A stretch of DNA of 64,000 nt, from contig NZ_LT745763.1 in the NCBI RefSeq assembly GCF_900166595.1, forward strand, positions 3,702,888-3,766,887, written 5' to 3'. The notes under the pieces are model-generated. The model did not search any database and was not told where the DNA came from. It saw only the letters and a list, made by a program, of their open reading frames with translations. The stretch's first letter is position 1. Each line of letters starts with the position of its first letter. Made by a program: the position numbers and the translations under genes. Shown one piece after another: positions 1-9,239 of this stretch. The DNA comes from Virgibacillus dokdonensis. Lineage in GTDB: Bacteria; Bacillota; Bacilli; Bacillales; Amphibacillaceae.

Positions 1-237
1 AGTCATACGCGATAGTGTTCCTAATGTTTTTACTTTTTGATTACTCGTCACAGCCTCGCCAAACAGATCTACTTTCTTCTGGAGTAAATACAAGTTATAA
101 AAGCTGATAGATGTGCCTAGTAACAAACCAAGAAAGATCTGTACATACGGTGTAAAGCCAGCTCCTATAACAAAAATTGCAAGCAGATAGAGCATCCATT
201 TCCGCTGTCGTGCAACCATTATTTTATATTCCGACAT
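1..237 (-). CDS. atpI: ATP synthase protein I, AtpI (partial, cut by window edge)
   Basis: The reverse strand from an ATG at 237 reads MSEYKIMVARQRKWMLYLL and continues open to base 1, about 79 residues. It shows two hydrophobic segments (residues about 15-28 and 30-52) joined by a GAGFTPYVQIFLGLLLGTS stretch, which is the AtpI pattern. AtpI is a small membrane protein that helps assemble the c-ring of F1Fo ATP synthase and heads the atp operon in Bacillus. A purine-rich ribosome site (AAGGGAAGAGGG) precedes the ATG. The C-terminus and the rest of the atp operon lie outside the window to the left. Neighbours upp and glyA agree with this locus. Confidence 0.85.
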   Translation of the reverse strand, partial: MSEYKIMVARQRKWMLYLLAIFVIGAGFTPYVQIFLGLLLGTSISFYNLYLLQKKVDLFGEAVTSNQKVKTLGTLSRMT

Positions 238-741
238 AATTCCCTCTTCCCTTGCCCATAATACAGCATGTACATACGCAAAATGTTCTGCCTATTCAGC
301 TATAGCTTTACGCTTTAAACTACTAAAGCTTAAGAAATTCGTATGTAAAAAAAGATCCATCTACATAGTATACTACAGCTTTTTTCACTTTACTATGAAG
401 TTTATGTGAACAAATGAACAGGTAAGTAGCAAACCCGAAATGAAAGCGTTAATATTTATGAAGCCACTACCTTTCCACACTAAGCAAGTTTACATGAGGG
501 ACCCCTTAATGTCAATTGGTTTCAAGCATAATTTGCAAAGGAGAAGATAAGATTTTTAACCTCCAAAGAATAAAAAATCCCTCTTCCTAGTATAGTGTAT
601 ATTCCGTGTCTAAAACGTGACAAATTTGTGAACGAAGGAACCCTTAGAACACCTAGGCTTACCATCAAGCTTATGACGAGAACTCCTCCTTTTACTTATA
701 TGATAAAGCCTTTTCCTATAGTGCAAAATCAACGCTTATCT
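238..741. other. Intergenic region between vpr and atpI
   Basis: No convincing gene is seen in these 500 bases. They hold the candidate atp promoter and, near 549-590, an AT-rich inverted repeat (GATTTTT ... AAAAAATC) just downstream of the protease gene, which could be a weak terminator for it. A short open frame crossing 595-855 overlaps the protease gene and looks like chance. Confidence 0.5.
487..515 (-). promoter_or_regulatory. Candidate promoter of the atp operon
   Basis: On the minus strand TTGACA (515-510) is followed after 17 bp by TAAACT (492-487), a perfect -35 with a 4/6 -10. It lies about 250 bp upstream of atpI and points towards it. Inferred from sequence only. Confidence 0.4.
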
Positions 742-2943
742 CTACTTCGGAGGAACATATATCATTGTTTCATAACTTGCATTTTCCCCTGTGTTAAGTT
801 CTACGGAAACGACTGCATAGTAAAAACCTGCCTTCCCTACTTTTCGCGCATTTAATTCACCTTCATTCATCCCTACCGCTACATCCGTATCCTCTATAAG
901 CTGTCTATCGAATACAAGCGTGTCTGGATCATACAAATTCACTTGTACTTTTGTGGCTGGCTCTGTCATATAATAGTGATACGAAAATGTATCATTCGAT
1001 AAAGGCTCTAATGCAAATTCAAACCCCATCGCCTTTGGATTATCCGCATTCTGATTTACAAATAAATACGGCAAATGATGTACTGTACTGCTTTGCTTTA
1101 ACGTGAGCCAACCTTGATGAACGCCTTCTTCTAACTGTTGAGATGTTATTCTTGCTCCAATAGAAAGTTGTTTTTTTTCATTCGCAGGTATCGTTACAGC
1201 TTGTGGTAAGTTCCAACTTATCCCGCGTTGCTTACATGGAATGTCAAAATAATACGTTTGTTCTTCTTTTGTCCTATTTTCTATAATAATTTGTTCGTTT
1301 TTCACTTCACTGTTCCCCTGAACTTTACCAAACGTTAATTGTGGATCATCTATAATTGTCCCCGCTTCTATAGCTTCTTTAGGTTGAATGAGGCCCATTC
1401 CTTGAATGGTAGGATGTAACGGTTTTTGATTTACTTCCATTCGTAACGCTGTCGTTTTAATCGCTCCATATATTTGTTGATTCGTCCATTCAGGTCTAGC
1501 TTCTTTTATTAATGCAATGACACCACTTACATGAGGAGCGGCCATACTCGTTCCTTGTAAAGCTTGATAACCACCAGGAACTGTACTTACAATATTCGTC
1601 CCAGGCGCAACAACATCTGGTTTAATATTCCAATTAATAGTGACTGGCCCTCTTGAACTAAATGGGGCAATAGAAGAAGCTTTGTTTTCGTATTTCGTAT
1701 CTAAGTGAAGACGATCTGACTGTAAATATTCTTCCAACCACGCACCATCCTGCTTCGATATAGTAGCAACCGGAATCTGAACAGCATTTTTTGCAGTAGA
1801 TACATCCCCGTGTAGAGGTCCTTCTTCATTGTTTGCAATAATCACGGCTTTAGCACCTGCAGCTTGAGCTTGTTCCACTTTTTCTACAAAAGGAGTTTCA
1901 TCTCGTTGAAAGAGAGCTATCTTCCCTTTTACATTTGCACCTTTGTTTGCATGCTTAATGGGATAAAATGTATCAAGCAGCCACGACGGTGCGCCTGCCA
2001 TTTCTTGTATAGAAATACGCTTATCCTCCCATCGAGCATATAAATACGGGACTTGTTGTTGATGACTGGCAGCACCAACGGATAATGCGTGATTTGCTGT
2101 CGCAGGTGAGCCAACAGTCCATCCCCCAGGCCCTGCATTCCCATTCGCTATAACAACAGCAACACCTAATTCAGCAGCTTTATTTACAGCTACACTTGTC
2201 GGGTAATCTGGCCCATTCACTTGATTACCTAAAGACAAATTAATGATATCCACATCATCTTTTATCGCCTGCTCCATAGCAGCAATCACCTGTACCGAAG
2301 TACCACTTCCTCCTGGACCTAACGCGCGATAACCGTATAACTCAGCATCAGGGGCTACGCCTTTTAAATTTCCGTTAGCAGCAATAATGCCAGCAACATG
2401 CGTACCGTGTAATGTCGGTTTTCCTTGTTGCGGCTTTGTTTCCATCGGATCATTATCTAAATCAACTACATCATACCCTGATTTGTAATTCGTCTGTAAA
2501 TCTGGATGGTTATAATCTATTCCAGTATCAATCACGCCCACTTTAACACCTTTACCCGTATATGTTGTATTATTTAAATCAAAAGGAAAAATGGCGTTTT
2601 TATCGTTCGGTTGGTTCAATTGGTTCGTTGTTGTTTCATATTTATGAACGGAGTGAACGGTTTTCACAAACTCTAGCGACCCCATTCGCTCCAGTTGTCT
2701 TTTATCTCCCTTTAAAGCAAGACCGTTAAACAATTCTGTATACACTGCCACCACTTGAATAGAGGGATAATGATTCTCCAAAAACAATTGATGATCTTTT
2801 GGATTACCTTTTACTTCAATAATAACTGCTTTTTCATTCATTTCTTGCTTCTCTTTCAACTGTTCTCCTGAGCTAGTAACACCTATAGAAATAAATGTCA
2901 TTATCACGACAATCATACTAATAATCATTATTCGTACACGCAT
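742..2943 (-). CDS. vpr: Secreted subtilisin-like serine protease, Vpr type (S8 family)
   Basis: 733 residues. A signal peptide (about 1-25, hydrophobic core after MRVR) is followed by an inhibitor I9-type propeptide (about 38-103) and the S8 domain with the catalytic triad visible: Asp139 in GVIDTGIDYNHPDL, His179 in HGTHVAG and Ser466 in GTSMAAPHVSG. Between His and Ser lies an inserted protease-associated (PA) domain (about 310-415), typical of Vpr and C5a-peptidase-like proteases. The last 230 residues form beta-rich C-terminal domains without sortase signal or S-layer repeats. A strong AAGGAGAGG site supports the start. It is expected to be an extracellular broad-specificity protease used for peptide nutrition. 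It stands alone between atpI and mnaA, which differs from B. subtilis. Confidence 0.88.
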   Translation of the reverse strand: MRVRIMIISMIVVIMTFISIGVTSSGEQLKEKQEMNEKAVIIEVKGNPKDHQLFLENHYPSIQVVAVYTELFNGLALKGDKRQLERMGSLEFVKTVHSVHKYETTTNQLNQPNDKNAIFPFDLNNTTYTGKGVKVGVIDTGIDYNHPDLQTNYKSGYDVVDLDNDPMETKPQQGKPTLHGTHVAGIIAANGNLKGVAPDAELYGYRALGPGGSGTSVQVIAAMEQAIKDDVDIINLSLGNQVNGPDYPTSVAVNKAAELGVAVVIANGNAGPGGWTVGSPATANHALSVGAASHQQQVPYLYARWEDKRISIQEMAGAPSWLLDTFYPIKHANKGANVKGKIALFQRDETPFVEKVEQAQAAGAKAVIIANNEEGPLHGDVSTAKNAVQIPVATISKQDGAWLEEYLQSDRLHLDTKYENKASSIAPFSSRGPVTINWNIKPDVVAPGTNIVSTVPGGYQALQGTSMAAPHVSGVIALIKEARPEWTNQQIYGAIKTTALRMEVNQKPLHPTIQGMGLIQPKEAIEAGTIIDDPQLTFGKVQGNSEVKNEQIIIENRTKEEQTYYFDIPCKQRGISWNLPQAVTIPANEKKQLSIGARITSQQLEEGVHQGWLTLKQSSTVHHLPYLFVNQNADNPKAMGFEFALEPLSNDTFSYHYYMTEPATKVQVNLYDPDTLVFDRQLIEDTDVAVGMNEGELNARKVGKAGFYYAVVSVELNTGENASYETMIYVPPK

Positions 2944-3059
2944 AGCATCCTCTCCTTAATAAGTAGGATTTGATGAAAGAAAGGGAAATATACGTGCATA
3001 TAAGAGCTAATACCCATTTACGCTGTTTAAGTGCAACCGATATGAAAAACACTACGCAT

Positions 3060-3142
3060 ACCGCCAAAGCTTTATGACGGAAAAACGCTGTCGCTTTTCT
3101 TATACTATAAGGCCAAATAACCTTTATACTTTTGTATAATAC
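3060..3142 (+). repeat. CA-family intergenic repeat, copy 1
   Basis: Carries the family's 3' half (CTTTTCTTATACTATAA, then TTATACTTTTGTATAAT) and a degenerate hairpin arm (CCGCCA ... TGACGG). It abuts the A-tract of the mnaA terminator at 3143. An 82-codon open frame over this repeat (2918-3166 minus) is not considered a gene. Confidence 0.75.
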
Positions 3143-3180
3143 AAAAAAGAGATGCTGGGCATTCACAGCAACTCTTTTTT
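3143..3180 (-). terminator. Intrinsic terminator of mnaA
   Basis: AAAAAAGAG-A-TGCTG, an 8-base loop, then CAGCA-A-CTCTTTTTT: a near-perfect stem with a T-tract on both strands, immediately after the mnaA stop codon. It is probably bidirectional in strength. Confidence 0.85.
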
Positions 3181-3186
3181 CATTTG

Positions 3187-4305
3187 TTATTTATCAAAAT
3201 AATCCACAATTGTATCAGCAATTCTGCGGGAGGCTTGTCCATCACCGTAAGGGTTGGACGCTTTTGCCATCTTCTCATGAGATTGTTTATTCGTTAACAA
3301 TTCATTTGCCATTTGATAAATAGGCTCTTCCTCTGTTCCAGCTAATTTCAACGTTCCAGCTTCAATGCCTTCTGGACGCTCTGTTGTATCCCTTAAAACA
3401 AGGACAGGAACTCCAAGCGATGGTGCTTCTTCCTGTACACCACCAGAATCTGTCAATATTAAGTGTGCACGTGACGCGAAATTATGAAAGTCAACGACAC
3501 CCAAAGGTTCAATTAGGTCAATGCGTGTATCATTTCCTAAAATCTCATCTGCTGCTTGTTTCACAACAGGATTCAAGTGTACTGGATAAATAACGTGAAC
3601 ATCATCATGCGTTTCCACTAAACGTTTAATTGCTCTAAACATTTGCTGCATATTTTTCCCTAGGTTCTCTCTCCGATGTGCAGTCATTAGAATAAGTCGT
3701 TTTCCTGCTATACGATCTAAAATTGGACTCGTGTACGAAGGATCTACCGTAGTTTTCAGTGCATCAATAGCTGTATTTCCTGTAACAGCAATTCGTTCAC
3801 TAGGTTTATTTTCCTGTAATAAATTCGCTTTTGATTTTTCCGTTGGAGCAAAGTGTAAATCTGCCATAACCCCGGTTAATTGGCGATTCATTTCTTCTGG
3901 ATAAGGAGAGTACTTATTCCACGTCCTTAGACCAGCTTCTACGTGACCTACTGCAATTTGGTTGTAATATGCAGCAAGAGAAGCAGCAAACGTAGTAGTT
4001 GTGTCTCCATGAACAAGCACAATATCAGGCTGCGTCTTTTTCATTACTTCGTCCAGCCCCTCTAACGCTCTTGTCGTAATTTGCGCTAGTGTTTGCTGCT
4101 TCTTCATAATATTCAAATCATAATCTGGGGTAATGTCAAAAATATCCAACACTTGATCTAGCATTTCACGATGTTGTGCAGTCACAGTGACAATGGATTC
4201 AAATTCCTCACTGCGCTTGTTCAACTCGAGAACGAGCGGAGCCATTTTAATAGCTTCTGGCCTGGTTCCAAAAATCGTCATTACTTTTATCCGATTACGT
4301 GTCAT
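3187..4305 (-). CDS. mnaA: UDP-N-acetylglucosamine 2-epimerase (non-hydrolysing)
   Basis: 372 residues, the usual length for the WecB/MnaA family. It interconverts UDP-GlcNAc and UDP-ManNAc in the cytoplasm, supplying ManNAc for wall teichoic acid linkage units and other polysaccharides. Visible motifs: FGTRPEAIKMAPL at the N-terminus, HGDTTTTFAASL (Asp101), GHVEAGLRT (Glu123) and TAHRREN (His210), all conserved catalytic or UDP-binding residues of the GT-B fold. GGAGTGAA precedes the ATG. The position between the atp operon and upp is as in Listeria and Oceanobacillus-type genomes rather than B. subtilis. Confidence 0.92.
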   Translation of the reverse strand: MTRNRIKVMTIFGTRPEAIKMAPLVLELNKRSEEFESIVTVTAQHREMLDQVLDIFDITPDYDLNIMKKQQTLAQITTRALEGLDEVMKKTQPDIVLVHGDTTTTFAASLAAYYNQIAVGHVEAGLRTWNKYSPYPEEMNRQLTGVMADLHFAPTEKSKANLLQENKPSERIAVTGNTAIDALKTTVDPSYTSPILDRIAGKRLILMTAHRRENLGKNMQQMFRAIKRLVETHDDVHVIYPVHLNPVVKQAADEILGNDTRIDLIEPLGVVDFHNFASRAHLILTDSGGVQEEAPSLGVPVLVLRDTTERPEGIEAGTLKLAGTEEEPIYQMANELLTNKQSHEKMAKASNPYGDGQASRRIADTIVDYFDK

Positions 4306-4392
4306 TATATGTTCACTCCAGAATGTATTGTCATTTCCATCTATTGTACCGAAAAAAAGCTTATCTTGCTATCCTGTACGTAAATTTGTCGA

Positions 4393-5022
4393 CTACTTTG
4401 TCCCGAAAAGTCGATCGCCAGCGTCTCCTAATCCAGGAATAATGTAGCCTTTTTCATCCAACTTTTCATCCATCGCACCTAAGTAAATATCAACATCAGG
4501 GTGCTCTTGCTTAATTACTTCTACGCCTTCTGGTGCAGCTATTAAACACATCAACTTTACATGCTTTGCTCCCCTATTTTTCAATGAATGGATAGCATCA
4601 TTTGCCGAACCACCTGTCGCTAACATAGGGTCGATAACGATCAATTCACGCTCATGAATATCAGAAGGTAATTTTATATAGTATTCAACTGGCTGTAATG
4701 TATTAGGATCACGGTAAAGCCCAACATGACCTACCTTAGCAGCAGGTATTAAATCAAGCATTCCGTCTACCATCCCTAATCCTGCACGCAGAATAGGTAC
4801 TAAACCAATTTTTTTGCCTGCTAGTACATTTGCTTTGGTTTCTATTACTGGCGTTTCAATCGTTTTTTCTTGTAAAGGAAGGTCTCGTGTAATTTCAAAT
4901 GCCATAAGCATGGAGACTTCATCGACTAGCTCACGAAACTCTTTAGTACCCGTGTTTTTATCTCTTATGTACGTTAGTTTATGTTGAATTAATGGGTGAT
5001 CAAGTACAAATACTTTTCCCAT
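4393..5022 (-). CDS. upp: Uracil phosphoribosyltransferase
   Basis: 209 residues when started at the ATG at 5022 ([19 protein letters not shown]), which has a good AGGAGTG site; the open frame extends 22 codons further upstream without support. Upp salvages uracil with PRPP to give UMP. The PRPP loop [14 protein letters not shown] and the uracil-binding C-terminus [12 protein letters not shown] are intact. The upstream neighbour glyA is now separated from upp by repeats and an insertion sequence, so upp presumably has its own promoter in 5023-5350. Confidence 0.95.
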   Translation of the reverse strand: MGKVFVLDHPLIQHKLTYIRDKNTGTKEFRELVDEVSMLMAFEITRDLPLQEKTIETPVIETKANVLAGKKIGLVPILRAGLGMVDGMLDLIPAAKVGHVGLYRDPNTLQPVEYYIKLPSDIHERELIVIDPMLATGGSANDAIHSLKNRGAKHVKLMCLIAAPEGVEVIKQEHPDVDIYLGAMDEKLDEKGYIIPGLGDAGDRLFGTK

Positions 5023-5355
5023 GCGCCGTTCACTCCTTTTGTTTAGTTGCATCTTTAAAATTGTACTCAAAATTACTTTCACATGCAAGTTATGCTTTAC
5101 ATTGTCTCCATTTGTTGTAACCCTTGATCGCTAAGATAGATACACCTTTCACATACTTCCTGCATCGTATAAGTGTCATGATCTAGACACATTCAAACAT
5201 AGATACTCTTTATACAGGCGAGTCTACATTCCATTATTAGGAAAACTTAACTATTCATGAAAAAGTAAGGTCGCCCCTTGTAGACTTTCTTCAGCAAATA
5301 TTAATCATCCATAGTCTTATTTATAAGAAAAACTGTACTATTTCATACTTTATAT

Positions 5356-5438
5356 TAGTAAAACTTAGTTTACCGCCAAATGGAGGAAGCTGTAGTTTTT
5401 CTTATACTATAACCTTAAAACTTATACTTTCCTATAGT
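5356..5438 (+). repeat. CA-family repeat, copy 2
   Basis: Degenerate left half (ACCGCCA ... TGGAGG), then TAGTTTTTCTTATACTATAA and TTATACTTTCCTATAGT. It is directly followed by a B element. The preceding 5023-5355 holds no recognisable gene; GTGTC-N8-GACAC near 5173-5190 is a possible operator in the upp upstream region. Confidence 0.8.
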
Positions 5439-5440
5439 AG

Positions 5441-5600
5441 AACAAAGGCGCAAGCGCCCGGTTAGCAACGTAGCGAATGGAACGAAACGACTAAAGTTTT
5501 AGGAATCATGGTGAGACGGTGTTGACGAACCAATGATGACTTATCGTAGGGCGATTCGTGAAGTCGCCTAGTTGCTGGGCGCTGGAGCCGGACGTGGCTA
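5441..5600 (+). repeat. B-family structured repeat, copy B1 (short form)
   Basis: About 155 bp. The 5' arm GCGCCC (5454-5459) plus AGCAAC (5464-5469) pairs with GTTGCTGGGCGC (5571-5582). An internal hairpin GGCGA (5550-5554)/TCGCC (5564-5568) is present. The same sequence recurs near 11.9, 36.9, 60.4 and 61.9 kb. It is followed by TTATAATTTCCTAGACTAT, a variant of the CA-element tail. Confidence 0.85.
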
Positions 5601-5701
5601 AATAACTTAGTAAGTTTATCCACAGCTGCAAAATTTTATAATTTCCTAGACTATAAAAAAGAGATGCCAAAGGTGGTGACCCCACAAAGTTAGAGTTTTT
5701 A

Positions 5702-6565
5702 TTATGCAGCTGTTTGGCTGGTTTGAGTTCGGTATTGTACTGGACTTAAACCAGCCAATTTTAACTTTATACGTTCATTATTGTAGTAATCAATGTAATC
5801 CTCAATTTTTCGCTTTAGCTCTTCATAAGACACTATTTTTTCCCCATAATACATTTCTTGCTTTAGAACGCCAAAAAAATTTTCCATTGCCGCATTATCC
5901 GCACATGTTGCTTTTCTAGACATACTTTGAAAGATTTTGTTTTTCTTTAATGTTTTCATCCACTTGTTATGTTGATAGTGCCAACCTTGATCAGAATGAA
6001 TCGTTGTTCGATATTCAGCTTCATTTTTAATAATTTTTAGTGCTTGATTTAACGGTGCTATAACGAAATCTAATGTTGGACTGTTAGAAATACCATAGGA
6101 TATAATTTCACCATTATATAAATCCATTATTGGACTTAAATACAGTTTTTGATCTTCGGTACATTTAAACTCAGTCACGTCTGTCACTAGTTTTTGAAGG
6201 CGAATGGATGTATTAAATCTACGGTTCAAGCGATTTTTAGCCACTTTTCCAACCTTACCTTTATACGATTTATAGCGAGATTTACGTGTGAATTTCACGC
6301 ACCTTAAACCCATTTCATTCATAATTCGCTGGACTTTTTTATGATTTATTACATAACCTTGGCTTTTTAACTCTAAATAAATACGACGATATCCGTATTT
6401 ACCCTCGTGCTTTTGAAAAAGCTCAAGGATGATTTCTTTCCACTCTTTATCTGGATCTTCTTTCTGTAATTGCTTCATATGGTAATGATAAGTCGCCTCT
6501 GGAATACCCACAATTTCTAACACATCTTTTAATTTGAATCCTTCTTCTTTGAGTTCGAACGCCAA
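5702..6565 (-). CDS. IS3-family transposase OrfB (DDE integrase domain), IS copy 1
   Basis: 287 residues from a TTG. The rve-type integrase core carries Asp in VTDVTEF, Asp in TIHSDQGWHYQ and Glu in ADNAAMENFFG, the DDE triad that cuts and joins DNA ends; an HTH_21-like segment (about 15-70) precedes it. It is normally made as an OrfAB fusion by -1 slippage at A-AAA-AAG (6625-6619 on the minus strand), and its frame is open upstream through that site, so the TTG may not be used. Identical to the copy at 56563-57426. Confidence 0.93.
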   Translation of the reverse strand: MAFELKEEGFKLKDVLEIVGIPEATYHYHMKQLQKEDPDKEWKEIILELFQKHEGKYGYRRIYLELKSQGYVINHKKVQRIMNEMGLRCVKFTRKSRYKSYKGKVGKVAKNRLNRRFNTSIRLQKLVTDVTEFKCTEDQKLYLSPIMDLYNGEIISYGISNSPTLDFVIAPLNQALKIIKNEAEYRTTIHSDQGWHYQHNKWMKTLKKNKIFQSMSRKATCADNAAMENFFGVLKQEMYYGEKIVSYEELKRKIEDYIDYYNNERIKLKLAGLSPVQYRTQTSQTAA

Positions 6566-7092
6566 CGCTGCTTGTGCTTTTCGAGGAAGGCGTTCGGATT
6601 CTCCTGAAAAGCTTTTAACTTTTTTAAATAGGCATTCTCTAAGCGCAGAAGTTCATTTTCGCGTTCTAACAGTTCTTCACGAGATAACTCTTTTTCTTGT
6701 TTCGCTGGTTTAGCTTTATGATTTTTAGACATAGGAGGCCGTCCTTTCGATTTATCTTGCAGGCCCTCTATACCTTCATTCCAGAAAATTCTGTACCAGT
6801 TCGCAATTAATGTGGGATTGTTCATCTTAAAAACAATCGCGGTATCTTGATAAGAAGCGCCTGTCCTTTTCATAAAGTTTAATACATCTAACTTAAATTG
6901 AACAGGATAAACTTGTTTAGAATGCTTCCTGCGTAGCCCGTCCTCACCAAATTCTTTATAAGCACGAACCCACCTCTCAATTGGTGATTGGCTTGGAATA
7001 CCATGTTTTTTCGCTAGCAATCCATAGCCCAAGGAATTTTCAAGATATTCTTTTACAATCATCAATTTAAATTCATAACTATATTTAGCCAT
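6529..7092 (-). CDS. IS3-family transposase OrfA (HTH), IS copy 1
   Basis: 187 residues starting MAKYSYEFKLM, with a GGGGTG site 7 bases upstream; the frame is open 5 codons further. Two helix-turn-helix repeats (about 15-60 and 68-115) are typical of IS150-group OrfA, and a leucine-zipper-like tail (about 130-165) contains the slippery codons. It binds the inverted repeats and, fused to OrfB by frameshift, forms the active transposase. Confidence 0.93.
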   Translation of the reverse strand: MAKYSYEFKLMIVKEYLENSLGYGLLAKKHGIPSQSPIERWVRAYKEFGEDGLRRKHSKQVYPVQFKLDVLNFMKRTGASYQDTAIVFKMNNPTLIANWYRIFWNEGIEGLQDKSKGRPPMSKNHKAKPAKQEKELSREELLERENELLRLENAYLKKLKAFQENPNAFLEKHKQRWRSNSKKKDSN

Positions 7093-7162
7093 ATAAAAAC
7101 ACCCCAAAAGTCAGATTTTCACTCTAACTTTTGGGGTGCGGCACCAAATCGGCACCTCTTTT

Positions 7163-8407
7163 TTATGCATAAACAGCATAAAGTGGAAATTTTTCAGTTA
7201 ATGTTTTTACACGTTGTGCAGCTGTCTCTAGCACCTTTTGATCTTCATGATTTTTTAACGTCATTGCCATAATAGACGCTATTTCTTTCATTTCTGACTT
7301 GCCAAAACCACGCGTAGTAACTGCTGCTGTTCCTATACGTAAACCACTGGTAACAAACGGACTTTCTGTATCAAAAGGTATCGTATTTTTATTAGCAGTT
7401 ATTCCAATTGAATCCAATACGTGTTCAGCTACTTTCCCTGTTAAATCTAGTGGAGTAACATCTAATAATAAAAGATGGTTATCCGTACCTCCAGATACGA
7501 TACGTATTCCTTCAGATTGCAACGCTTCTGCTAGGACCTTGGCGTTTTCAATAACATGCTTACTATACGTTTTAAAAGAATCAGATAATGCCTCTTTAAA
7601 AGAAACAGCTTTAGCTGCAATAATATGCATTAACGGGCCACCTTGCATTCCAGGAAATACGGCTTTATCAATTTTCTTAGCAAATGCTTCCTTACACAAA
7701 ATCATACCGCCTCTAGGACCTCGTAATGTTTTATGTGTTGTCGTCGTAACAAAATCAGCATATGGAACTGGGTTAGGATGTAAACCAGAAGCTACTAATC
7801 CAGCAATATGCGCCATATCCACCATTAAATATGCGCCTACTTTGTCAGCAATCTCACGAAATTTTGCAAAATCAATGATTCTTGAATAGGCACTAGCCCC
7901 AGCTACGATAAGCTTTGGCTTTTCCTGTTCTGCTATTTTTAAAACAGCTTCATAATCTAGTTTTTCTGTCTCTTCATCAACACCATAATCAACAAAGCGA
8001 TATAATGTACCACTAAAATTAACTGGACTACCATGTGTTAAATGTCCGCCATGATTCAAATTCATTCCTAGCACTGTATCGCCAGGTTCTAAAACTGTAA
8101 AGTAAACAGCCATATTTGCCTGTGCGCCAGAATGAGGTTGCACGTTTGCATGATCCGCACCAAACAACTGCTTTGCACGATCTCGAGCAAGATTTTCAGC
8201 GACATCTACGTGTTCGCATCCTCCATAATACCGTCTTCCCGGATAACCTTCTGCGTACTTATTCGTAAGTACAGATCCCATCGCTTCCATTACTGCTTCT
8301 GACACAAAATTTTCAGAAGCAATTAGTTCAATATTATCTTGTTGACGTTTCTTTTCCGCTTCTATTGCTTGAAAGATTTCGATATCAGCTTGTTTGACAT
8401 AGTCCAT
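7163..8407 (-). CDS. glyA: Serine hydroxymethyltransferase
   Basis: 414 residues, full length. It converts serine plus tetrahydrofolate to glycine plus methylene-THF, the main one-carbon source for purine and thymidylate synthesis. The PLP lysine is Lys226 in [21 protein letters not shown] and [13 protein letters not shown] are family signatures. A GGGGGT site precedes the ATG at 8407. Its terminator follows immediately and is interrupted by an insertion sequence, so read-through into the element or towards upp is possible. Confidence 0.96.
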   Translation of the reverse strand: MDYVKQADIEIFQAIEAEKKRQQDNIELIASENFVSEAVMEAMGSVLTNKYAEGYPGRRYYGGCEHVDVAENLARDRAKQLFGADHANVQPHSGAQANMAVYFTVLEPGDTVLGMNLNHGGHLTHGSPVNFSGTLYRFVDYGVDEETEKLDYEAVLKIAEQEKPKLIVAGASAYSRIIDFAKFREIADKVGAYLMVDMAHIAGLVASGLHPNPVPYADFVTTTTHKTLRGPRGGMILCKEAFAKKIDKAVFPGMQGGPLMHIIAAKAVSFKEALSDSFKTYSKHVIENAKVLAEALQSEGIRIVSGGTDNHLLLLDVTPLDLTGKVAEHVLDSIGITANKNTIPFDTESPFVTSGLRIGTAAVTTRGFGKSEMKEIASIMAMTLKNHEDQKVLETAAQRVKTLTEKFPLYAVYA

Positions 8408-8583
8408 TTGATTACCCCCTTTTATGTATAATTCTATTGTAGCTTGAAACGGTTAGAAGAACAAACCCAATTTTTACTTCGTATTCATTGAAAAGAAAGG
8501 AACTCTTTCTATATAAGTATTAGAACAGCAAGCGAGTGGCTTAATAATGTCCAAAGATCTCAATACAGTTTTCGCTTATTTAA

Positions 8584-9168
8584 TTAACAGTCTCTGTTCA
8601 TGGAGTCATGATTATCATCAGGATAGACAGCACGAGCTCCGCCAATTCTTTTCGCACGCGTATAGGCTGCATTAACACGCGCTTCTCCTAAAAATCGTTG
8701 TTGAAACCGAAAAGGTACAGCAACTGGTTTCAAATGCATTCCAATCATCGTTTCACCAAAATCTATTCCTGCATGTGCTGCTACATTCTCCACTACCACA
8801 GGATCTTCCAATTGTTCAAATGCATAAGCAGCCATCGCCCCTCCGGCTTTTCTAACTGGTATAACGGATACTTCCTCTAATTGAAAATCAATCATCGTGC
8901 TTCTTTCCATCACCAATGCTCGATTTAAGTGCTCACAGCATTGAAAACAGAGGCGAATTCCAGTTTTATCTGCCAGTTCCTTTAATGCTTGATAAATAAT
9001 AATCGCAACCTCTTTCGTTCCTGCCGTTCCAATAGACTTTCCTGCTACTTCACTAGTTGAACATCCAACCACAAATAAATTCCCGCGCTGAAGACGCCCT
9101 GACTCTTGCCACTCTTTCTGAATTCCATTCATTTGCACTGTTAATTCTTGATAAAACGACTCTTGCAT
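8584..9168 (-). CDS. ywlG: YwlG family protein (DUF436)
   Basis: 194 residues from the ATG at 9168; a TTG one codon upstream (9171) has slightly better spacing from the AAAGGTG site and could be the start. The family signature FVVGCSTSEVAGKSIGTAG lies near the N-terminus, and the tail carries RIGGARAVYP. The family is conserved in Firmicutes between glyA and rpiB; its biochemical function is not known to me. Position and length match B. subtilis YwlG. Confidence 0.88.
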   Translation of the reverse strand: MQESFYQELTVQMNGIQKEWQESGRLQRGNLFVVGCSTSEVAGKSIGTAGTKEVAIIIYQALKELADKTGIRLCFQCCEHLNRALVMERSTMIDFQLEEVSVIPVRKAGGAMAAYAFEQLEDPVVVENVAAHAGIDFGETMIGMHLKPVAVPFRFQQRFLGEARVNAAYTRAKRIGGARAVYPDDNHDSMNRDC

Positions 9169-9239
9169 CAACTTGAAACACCTTTCTTTCGTTATAAAAG
9201 AATCTCTAATGAGTGTTGATTTTTTTCATTTCGCACTAA

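Larger units (their letters stand above)
5672..7145 (-). mobile_element. IS3-family (IS150-like) insertion sequence, copy 1
   Basis: 1,474 bp, same length as the copy at 55983-57456 and encoding identical proteins. Imperfect terminal inverted repeats: GGTGCCGCACCCCAAAAGTT at the orfA end and GGTGGTGACCCCACAAAGTT at the orfB end. A 3-bp direct repeat AAA flanks it (5669-5671 and 7146-7148). Two overlapping frames with a frameshift heptamer are present. Intact ends, intact frames and identical copies imply recent activity. Confidence 0.95.
5655..7162 (-). terminator. glyA intrinsic terminator, split by IS copy 1
   Basis: Left part 5655-5671 (six A, GAGATGCC, AAA) and right part 7146-7164 (AAATC, GGCACCTC, six T). 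With the 1,474-bp element and one AAA removed they rejoin as an 8-bp stem (one mismatch) with a 5-base loop and a T-tract on each side, directly after the glyA stop codon. The insertion lies exactly at the loop. Confidence 0.85.

Noticed and set aside
2918..3166. 82-codon minus-strand frame with hydrophobic segments
   Set aside because: Overlaps the vpr start and a CA repeat; lacks a ribosome site; composition follows the repeat.
6529..6625. Frameshift between IS orfA and orfB as a mutation
   Set aside because: Both copies have the same overlap and an A-AAA-AAG heptamer in the correct frame, so it is programmed slippage.
8408..8583. PurR box upstream of glyA
   Set aside because: Only a weak partial match to the PurBox was seen, not enough to call.
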